This document shows positions 43,384 through 52,657 of a DNA stretch of 64,000 nt, in pieces. Source of the stretch: Sarcina sp. DSM 11001 (GTDB lineage Bacteria; Bacillota; Clostridia; Lachnospirales; Lachnospiraceae). A program made the translations under genes and the position numbers. The stretch covers positions 103,424 to 167,423 of the forward strand of contig NZ_FNFZ01000006.1 in the NCBI RefSeq assembly GCF_900101015.1. The letters are read 5' to 3'. The first letter of the stretch is position 1. Each line of letters begins with the position of its first letter. The notes beneath the pieces are model-generated. The model was not told the origin of the DNA. It saw only the letters and a program-made list of their open reading frames with translations, and searched no databases.

Positions 43384-46300
43384 ATGAAAAAGAGTATCAT
43401 TGCCATATTGCTGAGTATTATGATGATTTCAGGGAGCATAGGCGCTGTACCAGTTTTTGCATCGCAGCCTCCTGCCGTTCAGGAGACTGCGGACATCCTT
43501 GCTGAGGAAGATGGATTTTCCCCGGAGAGTGGATCATCCGCCGGGGAGGATCCGGTTCTTGTGGATGAATCTGCTGTAGTGGAGACAGGCACAAACGCTG
43601 CTGAAGATGCTGCGGAAGAGCAGTCGGGACAGCCTGCGGAAGAACAGATGGTAGGTCCTTCTGAAGAGCAGCCGGGACAGCCTGCGGAAGAACAGATGGT
43701 AGAACCTTCTGAAGAGCAGCCGGGACAGCCTGTCGAAGAACAGGTGGAAGAACCTTCGGAAGAACAGATAGAACAGCCTGCCGGAGAGCAGACAGAAGTG
43801 CCTGTTGAAGAGCAGGTGGAAGAAACTGCGGAAGAACAGATGGAACAGCCTGCGGAAGAGCAGACAGAAGTGCCTGCTGGAGAGCCGGTGGAAGAGTCTG
43901 CGGAAGAACAGACGGAAGAGCCTGCTGAAGAGCAGGTGGAAGAGCCTTTTGAAGATCAGGCTGAACAGGCTGCCGAAGACGAAAATGTGGGTGAGCCCGC
44001 CGGGACCAGAAGCGGATCCATCGAATCCCCTGCGGACGAATCCATTGCAGATGGAGACGTCGGCGAAGACAATTGGGAGGATGCCGTTCAGGAGGAAATC
44101 CCGGTGCCGGAGGAACTCGAACAGTCCGAAGCCATGAACGACGGGGGTGACGCCGCAGGGGACGACCAGGTCGTAAGCGGCTCCTTTGCCGAACTGCAGC
44201 AGATGATCAATGAATGTGAAGTCGGCGGCAGCATCACCCTGGAACGGAAATATGTGGCCGGTCCGGAGGAGAAAGCGCTCGACCTGGGTTCCGAAGGTCT
44301 CAAGCATATTACGATCTACCTGAACGGCTATACCATCGACCGCGGCCTGGCTGATTCGGAGGCGGTGGACAAAGGCTATGTATTTTTGGTTTATAACGAC
44401 TCTACCCTGGAACTGTACGGTCCCGGCACCATTACGGGCGGGAACAACACCGGTAACGGCGGCGGCATTTTTTTTGAGGGATATGGAAGCCGTCTTGAGC
44501 TGCACAACGGGGTGTCCATCAGTGGCAACAAAGCGAAAAATGGCGCCGGCATCTATGCCACTGGCTCGTCTGCTGCTGATCTCTGGATAGAAGGAGCAAC
44601 AATCAGCGGTAATACAGCGAACAACGCCGGCGGCGGTGTGTATGTGAACAGCGGCTTTAACGGCTTTATGATGACCGAAGGCAGCATTACGGAGAATACC
44701 GCATATACCGCTTCTGCCGTCTATGTCGGTGAAGAAGCCCAATTTGTGTTAACTCACGTCTCCCCCACCGATAATTCCACGGAAATCACCGGCAATTCCG
44801 CGGAAAACGGTCCGGCCGTCTATTTAGCTGACAACAGTTCCTTTGAGATCTACGGCTGCCCGGTCATCAAAGACAACACCAGCGGCGGCAGGTCTTTTAA
44901 CGTCAATGTACCGGAAAACTACTACATTTACGTGGGTAGCTATTTGTATGATCCCGCTGAAATCGGAGTCTCCACCTCTGCCACGCCTGGAGATGACGCG
45001 CCGGTTGTTTTTACATCCGGCCTGAGCAGCAATGGCCATGCAGATGCGTCTGCTTTCTTCAGTGACAGCAACGACTATCAGGTTGTCTCGACGACGGAAG
45101 GCGAAGCAGCCCTTGCCGTGCGGCCGGCTTATGAAGTCGAGATTAGCGAGATCGAACACGGTTTCGTGAGCGCGGATCCCTCAAGAGTTTACGCGGGCGA
45201 TCCCGTGACCCTCACCGTCACACCGGATGCGGGTTATGAGCTGGATACGCTGACAGCGACCTATATATCGGGTGACGGGGGACATCAGGAAACGATATCG
45301 CTGGTTCCTGTATGGGACGACGATACCGGGAATTATACCGCTTCCTTCACCATGCCTGCTGCAGATGTGACCGTGGATGCGGCATTCATCTACACCGGGC
45401 CCTGGAAGGAACTGCGGGGGCTCCTCAGCGCGGGAGGGACTGTGACCCTGACGAAATCGTACACCGCGTACCCCGGGGCGCAGCCTCTGGAGATCCCGGA
45501 CGGCGTAAGCGTCACGCTGGATCTGAACGGTTATGACATTGATCGCGGTCTGACTGACCTTGAGGCGCAGGCTGACGGCAGCGTCATCGTCAACAAAGGC
45601 ACGCTGGTCATCAAAAATTCCGGCAGCGGATCCGGCGGCAATATCAAAGGCGGCAACACCGACGGTGGCGGCGGCGGCATCATCAACTACGGCACGATGA
45701 CGCTGGAGAGCGGCAATATCACCGGCAACAAAGCCGGCACCAGCGGCGGCGGCATCCATAACACCGGCACGCTGACGATCACCGGCGGCAGCATCTCGCA
45801 GAATACCGCCGTCAGCCTGCACGGCGGCGGCATCTATAACGCGGAGAGCGGCACCTTGACGCTGTCCGGAGGCCTGATCCAGAGGAATGAGGCACAGGGC
45901 GAGGAAAGCCAGGGCGGCGGCATTCTGCAGAACGGCACGATGAACGTGTCCGGCAATCCCATCGTTGAGGACAACACCGCGCAGCAGGGCGATAATATTT
46001 ATCTGCGCGCCAACCATCCGACCATGGAAGTCACGGGCGCGTTTACGGAAGGAGCGTCCCTGTATGTGACGAGAGCCAATGGTACGGGCGTCATCACCTC
46101 CGGCTACGGCACATATCACAGCGAAAGCCCGGAAGAATATTTCACCGCCATAGGATACCGTATTATAACGAATGATGGCAGCAGAGAGGCGGAGATCGTA
46201 AACAGTGACGACGTAGTGGACTATTATGAGCGTTCCTGGGTGAATAATGCTGTTTCCAGCACGCTAAAAGCGCATAATGCCGAGCCAGTGCCGAATAGCA

Positions 46301-49300
46301 TCTTAGGGTTCAGCGGCTGGTATTATCTGGACCGCGACGTCACCATTAACGGCCGCGTGGACCTGAATGGCGACACTTACCTGATCCTCGGCGACGGCTT
46401 CACCTTTGACGTCAAGGGCCTGTACATCCCTCAGGGCAGTACGCTGACGGTCTACAGCCAGAGCGACGGCGACAATGCGGGCAAGATCATCTCTCATCCG
46501 GGAAGCGTACAGGGCGGTGCTGCCATCGGCGGCTATTCCGGGAATGACAACGGAAATATCGTGATCCATGGCGGAACGATAGAGGCCAGGGGCTACGACC
46601 ACTGCGCGGGTATCGGCACCAATGACGGAAAAACCGGCGGCGATATCACCATCTACGGCGGCAAGATCAAGGCTATAGGCGGCAGCGACGGCGCGGGCAT
46701 CGGCGGCGGCCGGAACTGCAGCGGCGGGACCATCACCATTTACGGCGGCGAGATCACCGCGAACGGTCCGACGGATTCAGACTGCAGTGAAAACGGCGCG
46801 GGCATCGGCGGCGGAAACTGCGGCGACGGCGGGTTGATCAACATTTACGGTGGTACGATCCAAACCTACAGCCGCGACGGCGCGGGCATCGGCGGCGGCG
46901 ACAACGGCGCCGGCGGTAATATCACCATCAACGGCGGCAACATCACGTCCACCAGTGTAAATCAGGGGCAGGGAGCCCGCATCGGCGGCGGCTGCGACGC
47001 TGCTCCCGGCACGATCACCATAGGCGGCGGCACGATCACGACCAATGGCGGTTCCGGCGCAGACATTGGCGGCGGCAAGGAAAACAAATCGGGCGGTACA
47101 GTCACCATCACCGGCGGCGTCATCAACGCGAGCGGCAGCTACGGCATAGGCAGCGGCGAAAGCGGCGCTGATGTTGCCATAACCCTCGATTACACGGAAG
47201 AGACAAAGGGCAGCATCAGCATCACCGCCTCCTCTTATGGCGGTACGGTGACTCTGAACCAGTCTTTTGGCAAGTACACCGGAAATGCCGGACAAAATCT
47301 GGATAAAATATTCATGCCTGGTGTGGTTTCTGACAACAGCCTGCTGGCCCGAGGAGCACTGAAAGCATGTGATGTCGAAATCAATAGCTGGCAGACGCTT
47401 CAGATGGTGATCGACGGCGCTCCCGACGGTACGACGATCAAGCTGGATAAGGACTTCGCGGCGACCTATGAGACTGATGCCGCCCTGAAGGTCGGCAGCA
47501 ATAAGAATATCATCATTGACCTGAACGGCCATACCCTGAACCGGGGTCTGACGGAATATGAAGCTGCAGTGAACGGCCATGTCATCCTGAACGAAGGCAG
47601 TCTGACCATCACTGACAGTCTCGGCGGTGGCATGATCACCGGAGGTAACTGCTCGGATAGTGCCGGAGGTATTTACAACAGCGGCACGCTGACTATCATC
47701 AGTGGCAGTATTACCGGCAACAAATCCGCCGCCTGGGGTGGCGGGATCTACTTGCCGGATAGGACAGGAGCGGTTCTGAACCTGAACGGCGGTTCCATCA
47801 CAAACAATATCTGCGGCAGTAACGGCGGCGGCGTGCATGTGTCCGGAACGGCGTCCATGACCGTTTCCGGCAGCCCCGTGGTTACCGGCAACAAGAAGAA
47901 TGAAATCGCCAACAACATCAACCTGGCCGAAAACGCGGTCATACAGGTTACCGGCTCGCTGGACCAGGGAGCGAACCTTTTTGTGTCCTCTTCCGGCGGC
48001 GCGGTTGTTATCACCAGCGGCTACAGCGTGAACAACGGCACGACCGATCCGGAAACGTTCTTCCACGCAGACAATGCCGGGTATAACATCGTGCTGGACA
48101 CCGGCGAGGCAAAGATTGATACGGTTCTGAATGGTATCTTCTATGACGAACTCAGTTGGAACGGTACGGCAACTGTATCTGAAACTAAAACCGCGAATAA
48201 AGTCCGCGCAGTACCAGAGGACGGCGGCATGACCGACGGCTGGTACTATCTGAACAACAATGTCACGGTGGACGGCCGCGTTCTCCTCACGGGAGATACG
48301 AACCTGATCCTGGGCAATGGCCATACCCTCGATGTGAAGGGCATTTTCGTCCCCCAGGGCAGCACGCTGACGATTTATGCCCAGAGAAATGACAAGGACG
48401 CGGGCAGCATCATTTCTACGCCTGCCGGCGGCGCGGCCATCGGCGGTTATTCACAGCACGATAACGGCAATATCGTCATCCATGGGGGCGTCATCGAAGC
48501 CACGGGATATGATAATTGCGCCGGAATCGGCGGCAATGACAGCCGCTTGACCGGCGATATCACGATTTACGGCGGTTACATTACCGCCACGGGCGGCAGC
48601 AACGGCTCTGGCATCGGCGGAGGCCGAAATAGCACCGGCGGCAATATAAGCATATACGGAGGAAATATCGAAGCGTACGCCGGCGACGACGGCGCTGGCA
48701 TCGGCGGCGGCGAGAGCGCCGGGGGCGGAAACATCACGATCTATTATTGCGATCATATCGAGACCCTCAGCAAGGATGGCGCGGGTATTGGCGGCGGCGA
48801 GAACGGTGACGCCGGCACGATCAAGATTCATGGCGGCATGATCGATGCCATGGCTGTCGGCGACGCCCAGGGCGCGCGCATTGGCGGCGGCAATAATGGC
48901 AGCGGCGGCAGCATCACCATCACAGGTGGTGAGGTCTATTCCTACTGCGGGGACGGCGCGGGCATCGGCGGCGGCGAGGACGGCAGCGGCGGCACGATCA
49001 CGATCAGCGGCGGCAAGATCGTCGCGCGTTCAGACGATGGTAATATTGAAGGTACAGGCACAGACGTCAGCGGCGATGGCTGCGGCGCGGGCATTGGCGG
49101 CGGTAACGGCGGCGCCGGCGGCAACATCACCATCACGAACGGCGACATCACCGCGTACATCGTGAATGGCGCGGGCATCGGCGGTGGTAAAAACGGTGAC
49201 GGTGGTACGATCAACATTGACGGCGGCAATATCACCGCAAACGGTCCGACAGATTCCAACTGCGGTGAAAATGGCGCGGGCATCGGCGGCGGCAGCGGCG

Positions 49301-50718
49301 GCGCCGGAGGCACGATCACCATCAACGGTGGTACGATCCAAACCTACAGCCGCGACGGCGCGGGCATCGGCGGCGGCGACGACGGCGCCGGTGGCACGAT
49401 CACCATCAACGGCGGCACCATCACGTCCACCAAAGTAAATCAGGGGCAGGGAGCCCGCATCGGCGGTGGCTGCGACGCTGCTCCCGGCAAGATCACCATC
49501 AGCGGAGGCACGATCACGACCGATGGCGGATCCGGCGCGGGCATCGGCGGCGGCAAGGGGAACACATCGGGCGGCACAGTCACCATCACCGGCGGCGTCA
49601 TCGACGCAAGCGGCAGTTATGGCATCGGCAATGGTAAGGACGGCTCCGATGTGTCCACTACGCTCGGTTATACGGCCGCCACGAGAGATGACATCAGCAT
49701 CAAGGCTTCCTCCTATGCAGGCACGGTGACCCTGGAGCAGCCGTTTACGGACGGAAGTGAGAATTTTGAGCCTGGCGGGGTGACCGATTTAAGTCTCCTG
49801 GCCAACAAAACCCTGACGGCCTGGATACCGGTCGTCACCATCAAGGGCGTGACGGGTTCTTTCAACGACAAAATCAAGCTGAACTACTACTTTATTATTC
49901 CACAAATCCTGCTCTCGGATCAGAACGCTTATGTGACCCTCACCAATGAAAAAACTGGAAACAGCAAAACCCTTTACATCAAAGAGGCGGAGTATGTCGA
50001 AGGCAAAGGGCACAAGTTCAGCATCCTGCTGGCAGCGAAGGAAGCCAGAGACACCATCACCGCAAAAGTCTTCGACGGACAGGGCGGCGCGGCTGTGATC
50101 AGGGGCAATCTCAGGGACAATGACTACACAGATACCGGCGTCCAGTATACATTGGTGCGGTATTTGGACTGGCTTGCGGCCAACGGGGAAACGGACAAAG
50201 AAAAAGCGCTCGGCACAGCGGCGAAGGATTACTGCACGGCGGCACAGATCTATTTTAACTATCATGCGGACGACCTTGCGGTGAGCACTGCGGTGGGCGC
50301 GGTAACAGAGAATGAACTGATCAACTATGCTGCAAGCCGTTCAGGCACACTGCCACCGGGCGTCAGCATTCGCGGCATCTCGGCGATGCTGGAATCCGAC
50401 AACACGCTGCGCCTGTACCTGGGCTTTACGGATGTCGAACCGTCGAGCCTTACTTACATGATCGGCGGACAGAGTGCTGAGCTCAAAAAGCGTTCGGACG
50501 GCGCGTACTACCTTGCTCTGAATGCCGGCGTGTATTCGAACCATCTGCAGGACACCAATCTCTACTCAATCTCGGATGGCACGAATACCTATACGCTCAC
50601 GATGTCAGTGCTGACCTACGCGCGCTCCTGTGCCATCAAGAGCAAGGAAACTGAGAGCAATCTCGGCAAGGCGCTTTACCTTTACAACCAGACCGCATCC
50701 GCCATGTTTGCAAATTAA
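43384..50718 (+). CDS. Giant secreted beta-helix repeat protein
   Basis: A 2444-residue exported protein. Signal peptide 1-28 (KKSIIAILLSIMMISGSIG, then VFA). Residues about 70-210 are Glu/Pro/Gln-rich 8-residue repeats (EEQPGQPA type). Then come several right-handed beta-helix blocks (GGGIHNTGTLTITGGSI type), a divergent InlB-like repeat near 580-670, and very Gly-rich arrays (GAGIGGG plus GGTITINGG) in two large duplicated modules. The C-terminal 300 residues (from VVTIKGVTGSFNDKIKL) form a non-repetitive domain that I recall only from other Lachnospiraceae surface proteins. No LPXTG, S-layer or choline-binding anchor is seen. ATG 43384 has ggagg upstream and starts the signal peptide. An adhesin or matrix role is likely but unproven. 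Confidence 0.9.
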   Translation: MKKSIIAILLSIMMISGSIGAVPVFASQPPAVQETADILAEEDGFSPESGSSAGEDPVLVDESAVVETGTNAAEDAAEEQSGQPAEEQMVGPSEEQPGQPAEEQMVEPSEEQPGQPVEEQVEEPSEEQIEQPAGEQTEVPVEEQVEETAEEQMEQPAEEQTEVPAGEPVEESAEEQTEEPAEEQVEEPFEDQAEQAAEDENVGEPAGTRSGSIESPADESIADGDVGEDNWEDAVQEEIPVPEELEQSEAMNDGGDAAGDDQVVSGSFAELQQMINECEVGGSITLERKYVAGPEEKALDLGSEGLKHITIYLNGYTIDRGLADSEAVDKGYVFLVYNDSTLELYGPGTITGGNNTGNGGGIFFEGYGSRLELHNGVSISGNKAKNGAGIYATGSSAADLWIEGATISGNTANNAGGGVYVNSGFNGFMMTEGSITENTAYTASAVYVGEEAQFVLTHVSPTDNSTEITGNSAENGPAVYLADNSSFEIYGCPVIKDNTSGGRSFNVNVPENYYIYVGSYLYDPAEIGVSTSATPGDDAPVVFTSGLSSNGHADASAFFSDSNDYQVVSTTEGEAALAVRPAYEVEISEIEHGFVSADPSRVYAGDPVTLTVTPDAGYELDTLTATYISGDGGHQETISLVPVWDDDTGNYTASFTMPAADVTVDAAFIYTGPWKELRGLLSAGGTVTLTKSYTAYPGAQPLEIPDGVSVTLDLNGYDIDRGLTDLEAQADGSVIVNKGTLVIKNSGSGSGGNIKGGNTDGGGGGIINYGTMTLESGNITGNKAGTSGGGIHNTGTLTITGGSISQNTAVSLHGGGIYNAESGTLTLSGGLIQRNEAQGEESQGGGILQNGTMNVSGNPIVEDNTAQQGDNIYLRANHPTMEVTGAFTEGASLYVTRANGTGVITSGYGTYHSESPEEYFTAIGYRIITNDGSREAEIVNSDDVVDYYERSWVNNAVSSTLKAHNAEPVPNSILGFSGWYYLDRDVTINGRVDLNGDTYLILGDGFTFDVKGLYIPQGSTLTVYSQSDGDNAGKIISHPGSVQGGAAIGGYSGNDNGNIVIHGGTIEARGYDHCAGIGTNDGKTGGDITIYGGKIKAIGGSDGAGIGGGRNCSGGTITIYGGEITANGPTDSDCSENGAGIGGGNCGDGGLINIYGGTIQTYSRDGAGIGGGDNGAGGNITINGGNITSTSVNQGQGARIGGGCDAAPGTITIGGGTITTNGGSGADIGGGKENKSGGTVTITGGVINASGSYGIGSGESGADVAITLDYTEETKGSISITASSYGGTVTLNQSFGKYTGNAGQNLDKIFMPGVVSDNSLLARGALKACDVEINSWQTLQMVIDGAPDGTTIKLDKDFAATYETDAALKVGSNKNIIIDLNGHTLNRGLTEYEAAVNGHVILNEGSLTITDSLGGGMITGGNCSDSAGGIYNSGTLTIISGSITGNKSAAWGGGIYLPDRTGAVLNLNGGSITNNICGSNGGGVHVSGTASMTVSGSPVVTGNKKNEIANNINLAENAVIQVTGSLDQGANLFVSSSGGAVVITSGYSVNNGTTDPETFFHADNAGYNIVLDTGEAKIDTVLNGIFYDELSWNGTATVSETKTANKVRAVPEDGGMTDGWYYLNNNVTVDGRVLLTGDTNLILGNGHTLDVKGIFVPQGSTLTIYAQRNDKDAGSIISTPAGGAAIGGYSQHDNGNIVIHGGVIEATGYDNCAGIGGNDSRLTGDITIYGGYITATGGSNGSGIGGGRNSTGGNISIYGGNIEAYAGDDGAGIGGGESAGGGNITIYYCDHIETLSKDGAGIGGGENGDAGTIKIHGGMIDAMAVGDAQGARIGGGNNGSGGSITITGGEVYSYCGDGAGIGGGEDGSGGTITISGGKIVARSDDGNIEGTGTDVSGDGCGAGIGGGNGGAGGNITITNGDITAYIVNGAGIGGGKNGDGGTINIDGGNITANGPTDSNCGENGAGIGGGSGGAGGTITINGGTIQTYSRDGAGIGGGDDGAGGTITINGGTITSTKVNQGQGARIGGGCDAAPGKITISGGTITTDGGSGAGIGGGKGNTSGGTVTITGGVIDASGSYGIGNGKDGSDVSTTLGYTAATRDDISIKASSYAGTVTLEQPFTDGSENFEPGGVTDLSLLANKTLTAWIPVVTIKGVTGSFNDKIKLNYYFIIPQILLSDQNAYVTLTNEKTGNSKTLYIKEAEYVEGKGHKFSILLAAKEARDTITAKVFDGQGGAAVIRGNLRDNDYTDTGVQYTLVRYLDWLAANGETDKEKALGTAAKDYCTAAQIYFNYHADDLAVSTAVGAVTENELINYAASRSGTLPPGVSIRGISAMLESDNTLRLYLGFTDVEPSSLTYMIGGQSAELKKRSDGAYYLALNAGVYSNHLQDTNLYSISDGTNTYTLTMSVLTYARSCAIKSKETESNLGKALYLYNQTASAMFAN
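43640..43980 (+). repeat. 24-bp repeats encoding a Glu/Pro/Gln-rich region
   Basis: About 13 copies of an 8-codon unit (such as EEQPGQPA and EEQVEEPS). Copies are most alike at the 5' side, where a 48-bp double unit recurs nearly unchanged. Confidence 0.93.
46310..47345 (+). repeat. Large duplicated module, copy 1, in the giant gene
   Basis: This module (opening GWYYLDRDVTINGRVDLNGD) recurs from about 48238 to 49800. The stretch 46850-47150 is nearly base-identical to 49320-49630, including gacggcgcgggcatcggcgg and caggggcagggagcccgcat, implying recent duplication or gene conversion. Confidence 0.9.
48238..49800 (+). repeat. Large duplicated module, copy 2, in the giant gene
   Basis: Second copy of the module at 46310-47345 (opening GWYYLNNNVTVDGRVLLTGD), longer by several extra GAGIGGG units. 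Confidence 0.9.
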
Positions 50719-50770
50719 GAAACTGAAAGAAAAATTTAAAAACTGAAAGAATAATTAGGAAACTGAAAGA
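50712..50770. repeat. 19-20-bp tandem repeat, 3 copies, containing a stop codon
   Basis: Copies at 50712, 50731 and 50751 all end aactgaaaga or aaactgaaaga. The first contains the TAA of the giant gene. Confidence 0.92.
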
Positions 50771-50943
50771 AACAGGAGACGATTCCTCCATTACCGCCTT
50801 CATTACCACTCTTAAGGTGCTGTTCTAAGTATTCATACATGTTTGCGGGCATTCGCCCATGGCCACAAAGTATGGTTTATTTGTACCGGCAGCATGCGCC
50901 GGAGCGAAGATGATAGGGATGGAGATTCTAAAACAGTGTGTAC

Positions 50944-50988
50944 AGGGCTGGAAACCGCATAACTACGCGGAATTCCGGCCCTTTTTTC
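50944..50988 (+). terminator. Rho-independent terminator
   Basis: agggctggaaaccgc and gcggaattccggccct form an interrupted stem followed by tttttt. The gap 50719-51287 holds two tandem repeats and this terminator, and no gene. Confidence 0.88.
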
Positions 50989-51065
50989 ATTTTCGGTACA
51001 CAGATCACAGACCGACTTACTGAATATTTTCGTAAATCTTCTTTCGCACAAACGTTTCTTTTTAT

Positions 51066-51200
51066 GTCGTCGAACCTGAGGGAAAACTAAGGTGTCGTTG
51101 AACCTTAGGGCAAACTAAGGTGCCGTCGGATCTGCGGGCATAATTAAGATGTCGTTGAACCAGCTGGCAAATTACGGGTGCCGTAGAACCTGCGGGTAAA
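51066..51200. repeat. 28-29-bp tandem repeat, 4.7 copies
   Basis: Units at 51066 (28 bp), 51094 (28), 51122 (29), 51151 (29) and 51180 (partial). The core is gtcgttgaacct then gggcaaactaaggt. Copies abut without spacers. Confidence 0.94.
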
Positions 51201-51287
51201 AAGGGAATATGGATGTTATGTGCTGACGAAGTTCCGGAATGAAGGTATAATTGATTCTGTCGGGAGTTGATACTGAGAGGGTTTGAA

Positions 51288-51695
51288 ATGAATGACAAGA
51301 TCGAACAATTGCTTCAATCTCCATACTATATTATCGACATTCTGCCGATGCAGGTGCCGGAAAACAGTCTCGGACAATACTTTGCTGTTGAAGAATACTA
51401 CCTTAAGGATAATCAGTTTGAAGAGATTAAACGGAAGCATATCAATTTAGTGCTGAAACTGAATTGCTACAGAGATATATCCATAGATGAAGAAGCTGTG
51501 ATTAATCCTTCTCCAAAGCATATTGCCAGGGAGATGCGAAAAAGATATCTCTATATTATGCTTGGCGAATCCATGATTCTCTCCGAGCCGGACGATACGC
51601 ATATGACGGTCTTTAATCCTGATCCTCAACTGTTGGAACTGATTAAAGCAATCGCTGCCGGTGAAGGTCTTTATGTGTGGAAGCCCTCTTGCTGA
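51288..51695 (+). CDS. Conserved hypothetical protein of Lachnospiraceae type
   Basis: A 135-residue soluble protein. I recall similar proteins only as unnamed Lachnospiraceae accessory genes. Marks include the opening LLQSPYYIIDILPMQVPENS, then GQYFAVEEYYL and a C-terminal AIAAGEGLYVWKP. I chose ATG 51288 with gagaggg at 6 nt; the frame continues seven codons up to a TTG. No domain name can be given. It is the first gene of the accessory region and is transcribed toward a small orphan transcription unit. Confidence 0.75.
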   Translation: MNDKIEQLLQSPYYIIDILPMQVPENSLGQYFAVEEYYLKDNQFEEIKRKHINLVLKLNCYRDISIDEEAVINPSPKHIAREMRKRYLYIMLGESMILSEPDDTHMTVFNPDPQLLELIKAIAAGEGLYVWKPSC

Positions 51696-51734
51696 TCAAA
51701 GCAAATGACGCAGTACAAGGGTCGTTACATATCC

Positions 51735-51885
51735 TTTACGTGGAATCAGTACTGATTATAATTCTTCTGGTTTGGAATTATGAATTCGCATCGCAAAGGA
51801 GGGTGTGAAGATCAAAATCAGATAATCATATTTCATAAACCATAGTGGAAAAGAGCCGTCAGAGCTGATCTGGCGGCTTTTTTGC
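51735..51885 (+). other. Orphan small transcription unit (promoter, Shine-Dalgarno, terminator)
   Basis: A promoter-like TTTACG-16 bp-TATAAT (51735-51762) is followed by a perfect aaaggaggg (51795-51803) but no properly spaced start codon. The nearest GTG (51805) would encode six codons (VKIKIR). A terminator follows at once. This may be a small RNA, a leader peptide or the scar of a deleted gene. Confidence 0.4.
51849..51884 (+). terminator. Rho-independent terminator
   Basis: aaaagagccgtcag and ctggcggctttttt form the stem, with a T-run. Confidence 0.8.
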
Positions 51886-51965
51886 TGTCAGGTTATTAGG
51901 AGGAAAATGCCAATCGGGTACCTGATCCCATTACAATGTCTTCACTGGTATGAGGGCTTGAATTT

Positions 51966-52091
51966 ATGATACCTGGCACCTATGTGCAGGAAGAGATCGC
52001 GAAGATGAAGGGCGTGTCGCAGAACACTATCTCCAGGAAGTTCCGCAGGATAAAGAAGCATTTGACCGGGATATACAGGGAAGCAGTATAA
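51966..52091 (+). pseudogene. Fragment of a sigma-factor-like helix-turn-helix gene
   Basis: Forty-one codons read as the last helix-turn-helix (region-4-like) of a sigma-type regulator: YVQEEIAKMKGVSQNTISRK, then FRRIKKHL. An in-frame stop at 51951 blocks extension upstream and no other part of such a protein is present. It is probably the remnant of a lost gene, although a tiny expressed DNA-binding peptide cannot be excluded. Confidence 0.6.
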
Positions 52092-52128
52092 GGCCGGAGC
52101 GGGTAATCATAACTGAATATGGTGTCAA

Positions 52129-52160
52129 ATGGCGGCGGGAAATTTTCCTGCCGCTTTTGA
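52129..52160 (+). terminator. Rho-independent terminator
   Basis: atggcggcggga and tcctgccgct form the stem around aatttt; a tttt run follows. Confidence 0.75.
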
Positions 52161-52252
52161 TGATGGGATATTGACAAAAAGCAATCAATGGCACATATTT
52201 ATGATGAAATAAATTAAAAAACCTATCATGCACTCTGCGGAGAATAAAGTGA

Positions 52253-52639
52253 TTGAACATAGATCAGAAAGACATAGAGCAGTATCTTTCCGAGGTGAAG
52301 GAAGCTGTTGAAAGGGATAACTACCGGCTTGACCGGAACGCCAGACGTCAGGACAACATCAATCTGTTTCTGGATTATATTATTGACGAGGCGGAAGCAA
52401 AAGAAATCATATTGAGCCTGACTGTAATGGATTTTTCGGAGATCCTGCAGAATGAGCATAAGGGATATGAGCACGAAAAGCTGTATGTATTCGGCAAGGA
52501 CGTAACCCTTTTGGAGAGGAACGGGACAGAAGAAAAAACAGTATCTCTGTATATCAAGTTCAATAAGCTGGAGAACTGTTTTGTGATCGTTATTTCGTTC
52601 CACGTACAGAAGTATCCGCTTACATACTATTTCAGATAA
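52253..52639 (+). CDS. MqsR-like toxin of a type II toxin-antitoxin pair
   Basis: A 128-residue protein whose C-terminal half follows the MqsR/RelE-like mRNA interferase pattern: a helix and strand (EAKEIILSLTVMDFSEIL), a middle loop, then the strands VSLYIKFN and VIVISFHVQKY. The strongest evidence is context: the next gene, 18 bp on, is an MqsA-type antitoxin fused to a Panacea domain. It starts with TTG (52253) behind ggag at 10 nt; no ATG fits, and weak initiation would suit a toxin. RNase activity is predicted, not shown; other MqsR-fold toxins are possible. Confidence 0.68.
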   Translation: MNIDQKDIEQYLSEVKEAVERDNYRLDRNARRQDNINLFLDYIIDEAEAKEIILSLTVMDFSEILQNEHKGYEHEKLYVFGKDVTLLERNGTEEKTVSLYIKFNKLENCFVIVISFHVQKYPLTYYFR

Positions 52640-52657
52640 TCAGGAGGCAAATCGGAA

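Noticed and set aside
46777..48324. Long antisense open frames through the giant repeat gene
   Set aside because: GC-rich ggc/gcc repeats suppress stops on both strands. Only the plus strand has a promoter, ribosome site and signal peptide.
51066..51200. Possible CRISPR array (28-29-bp repeats)
   Set aside because: The copies abut directly with no spacers, they diverge from one another, and no cas gene is present. It is a tandem repeat.
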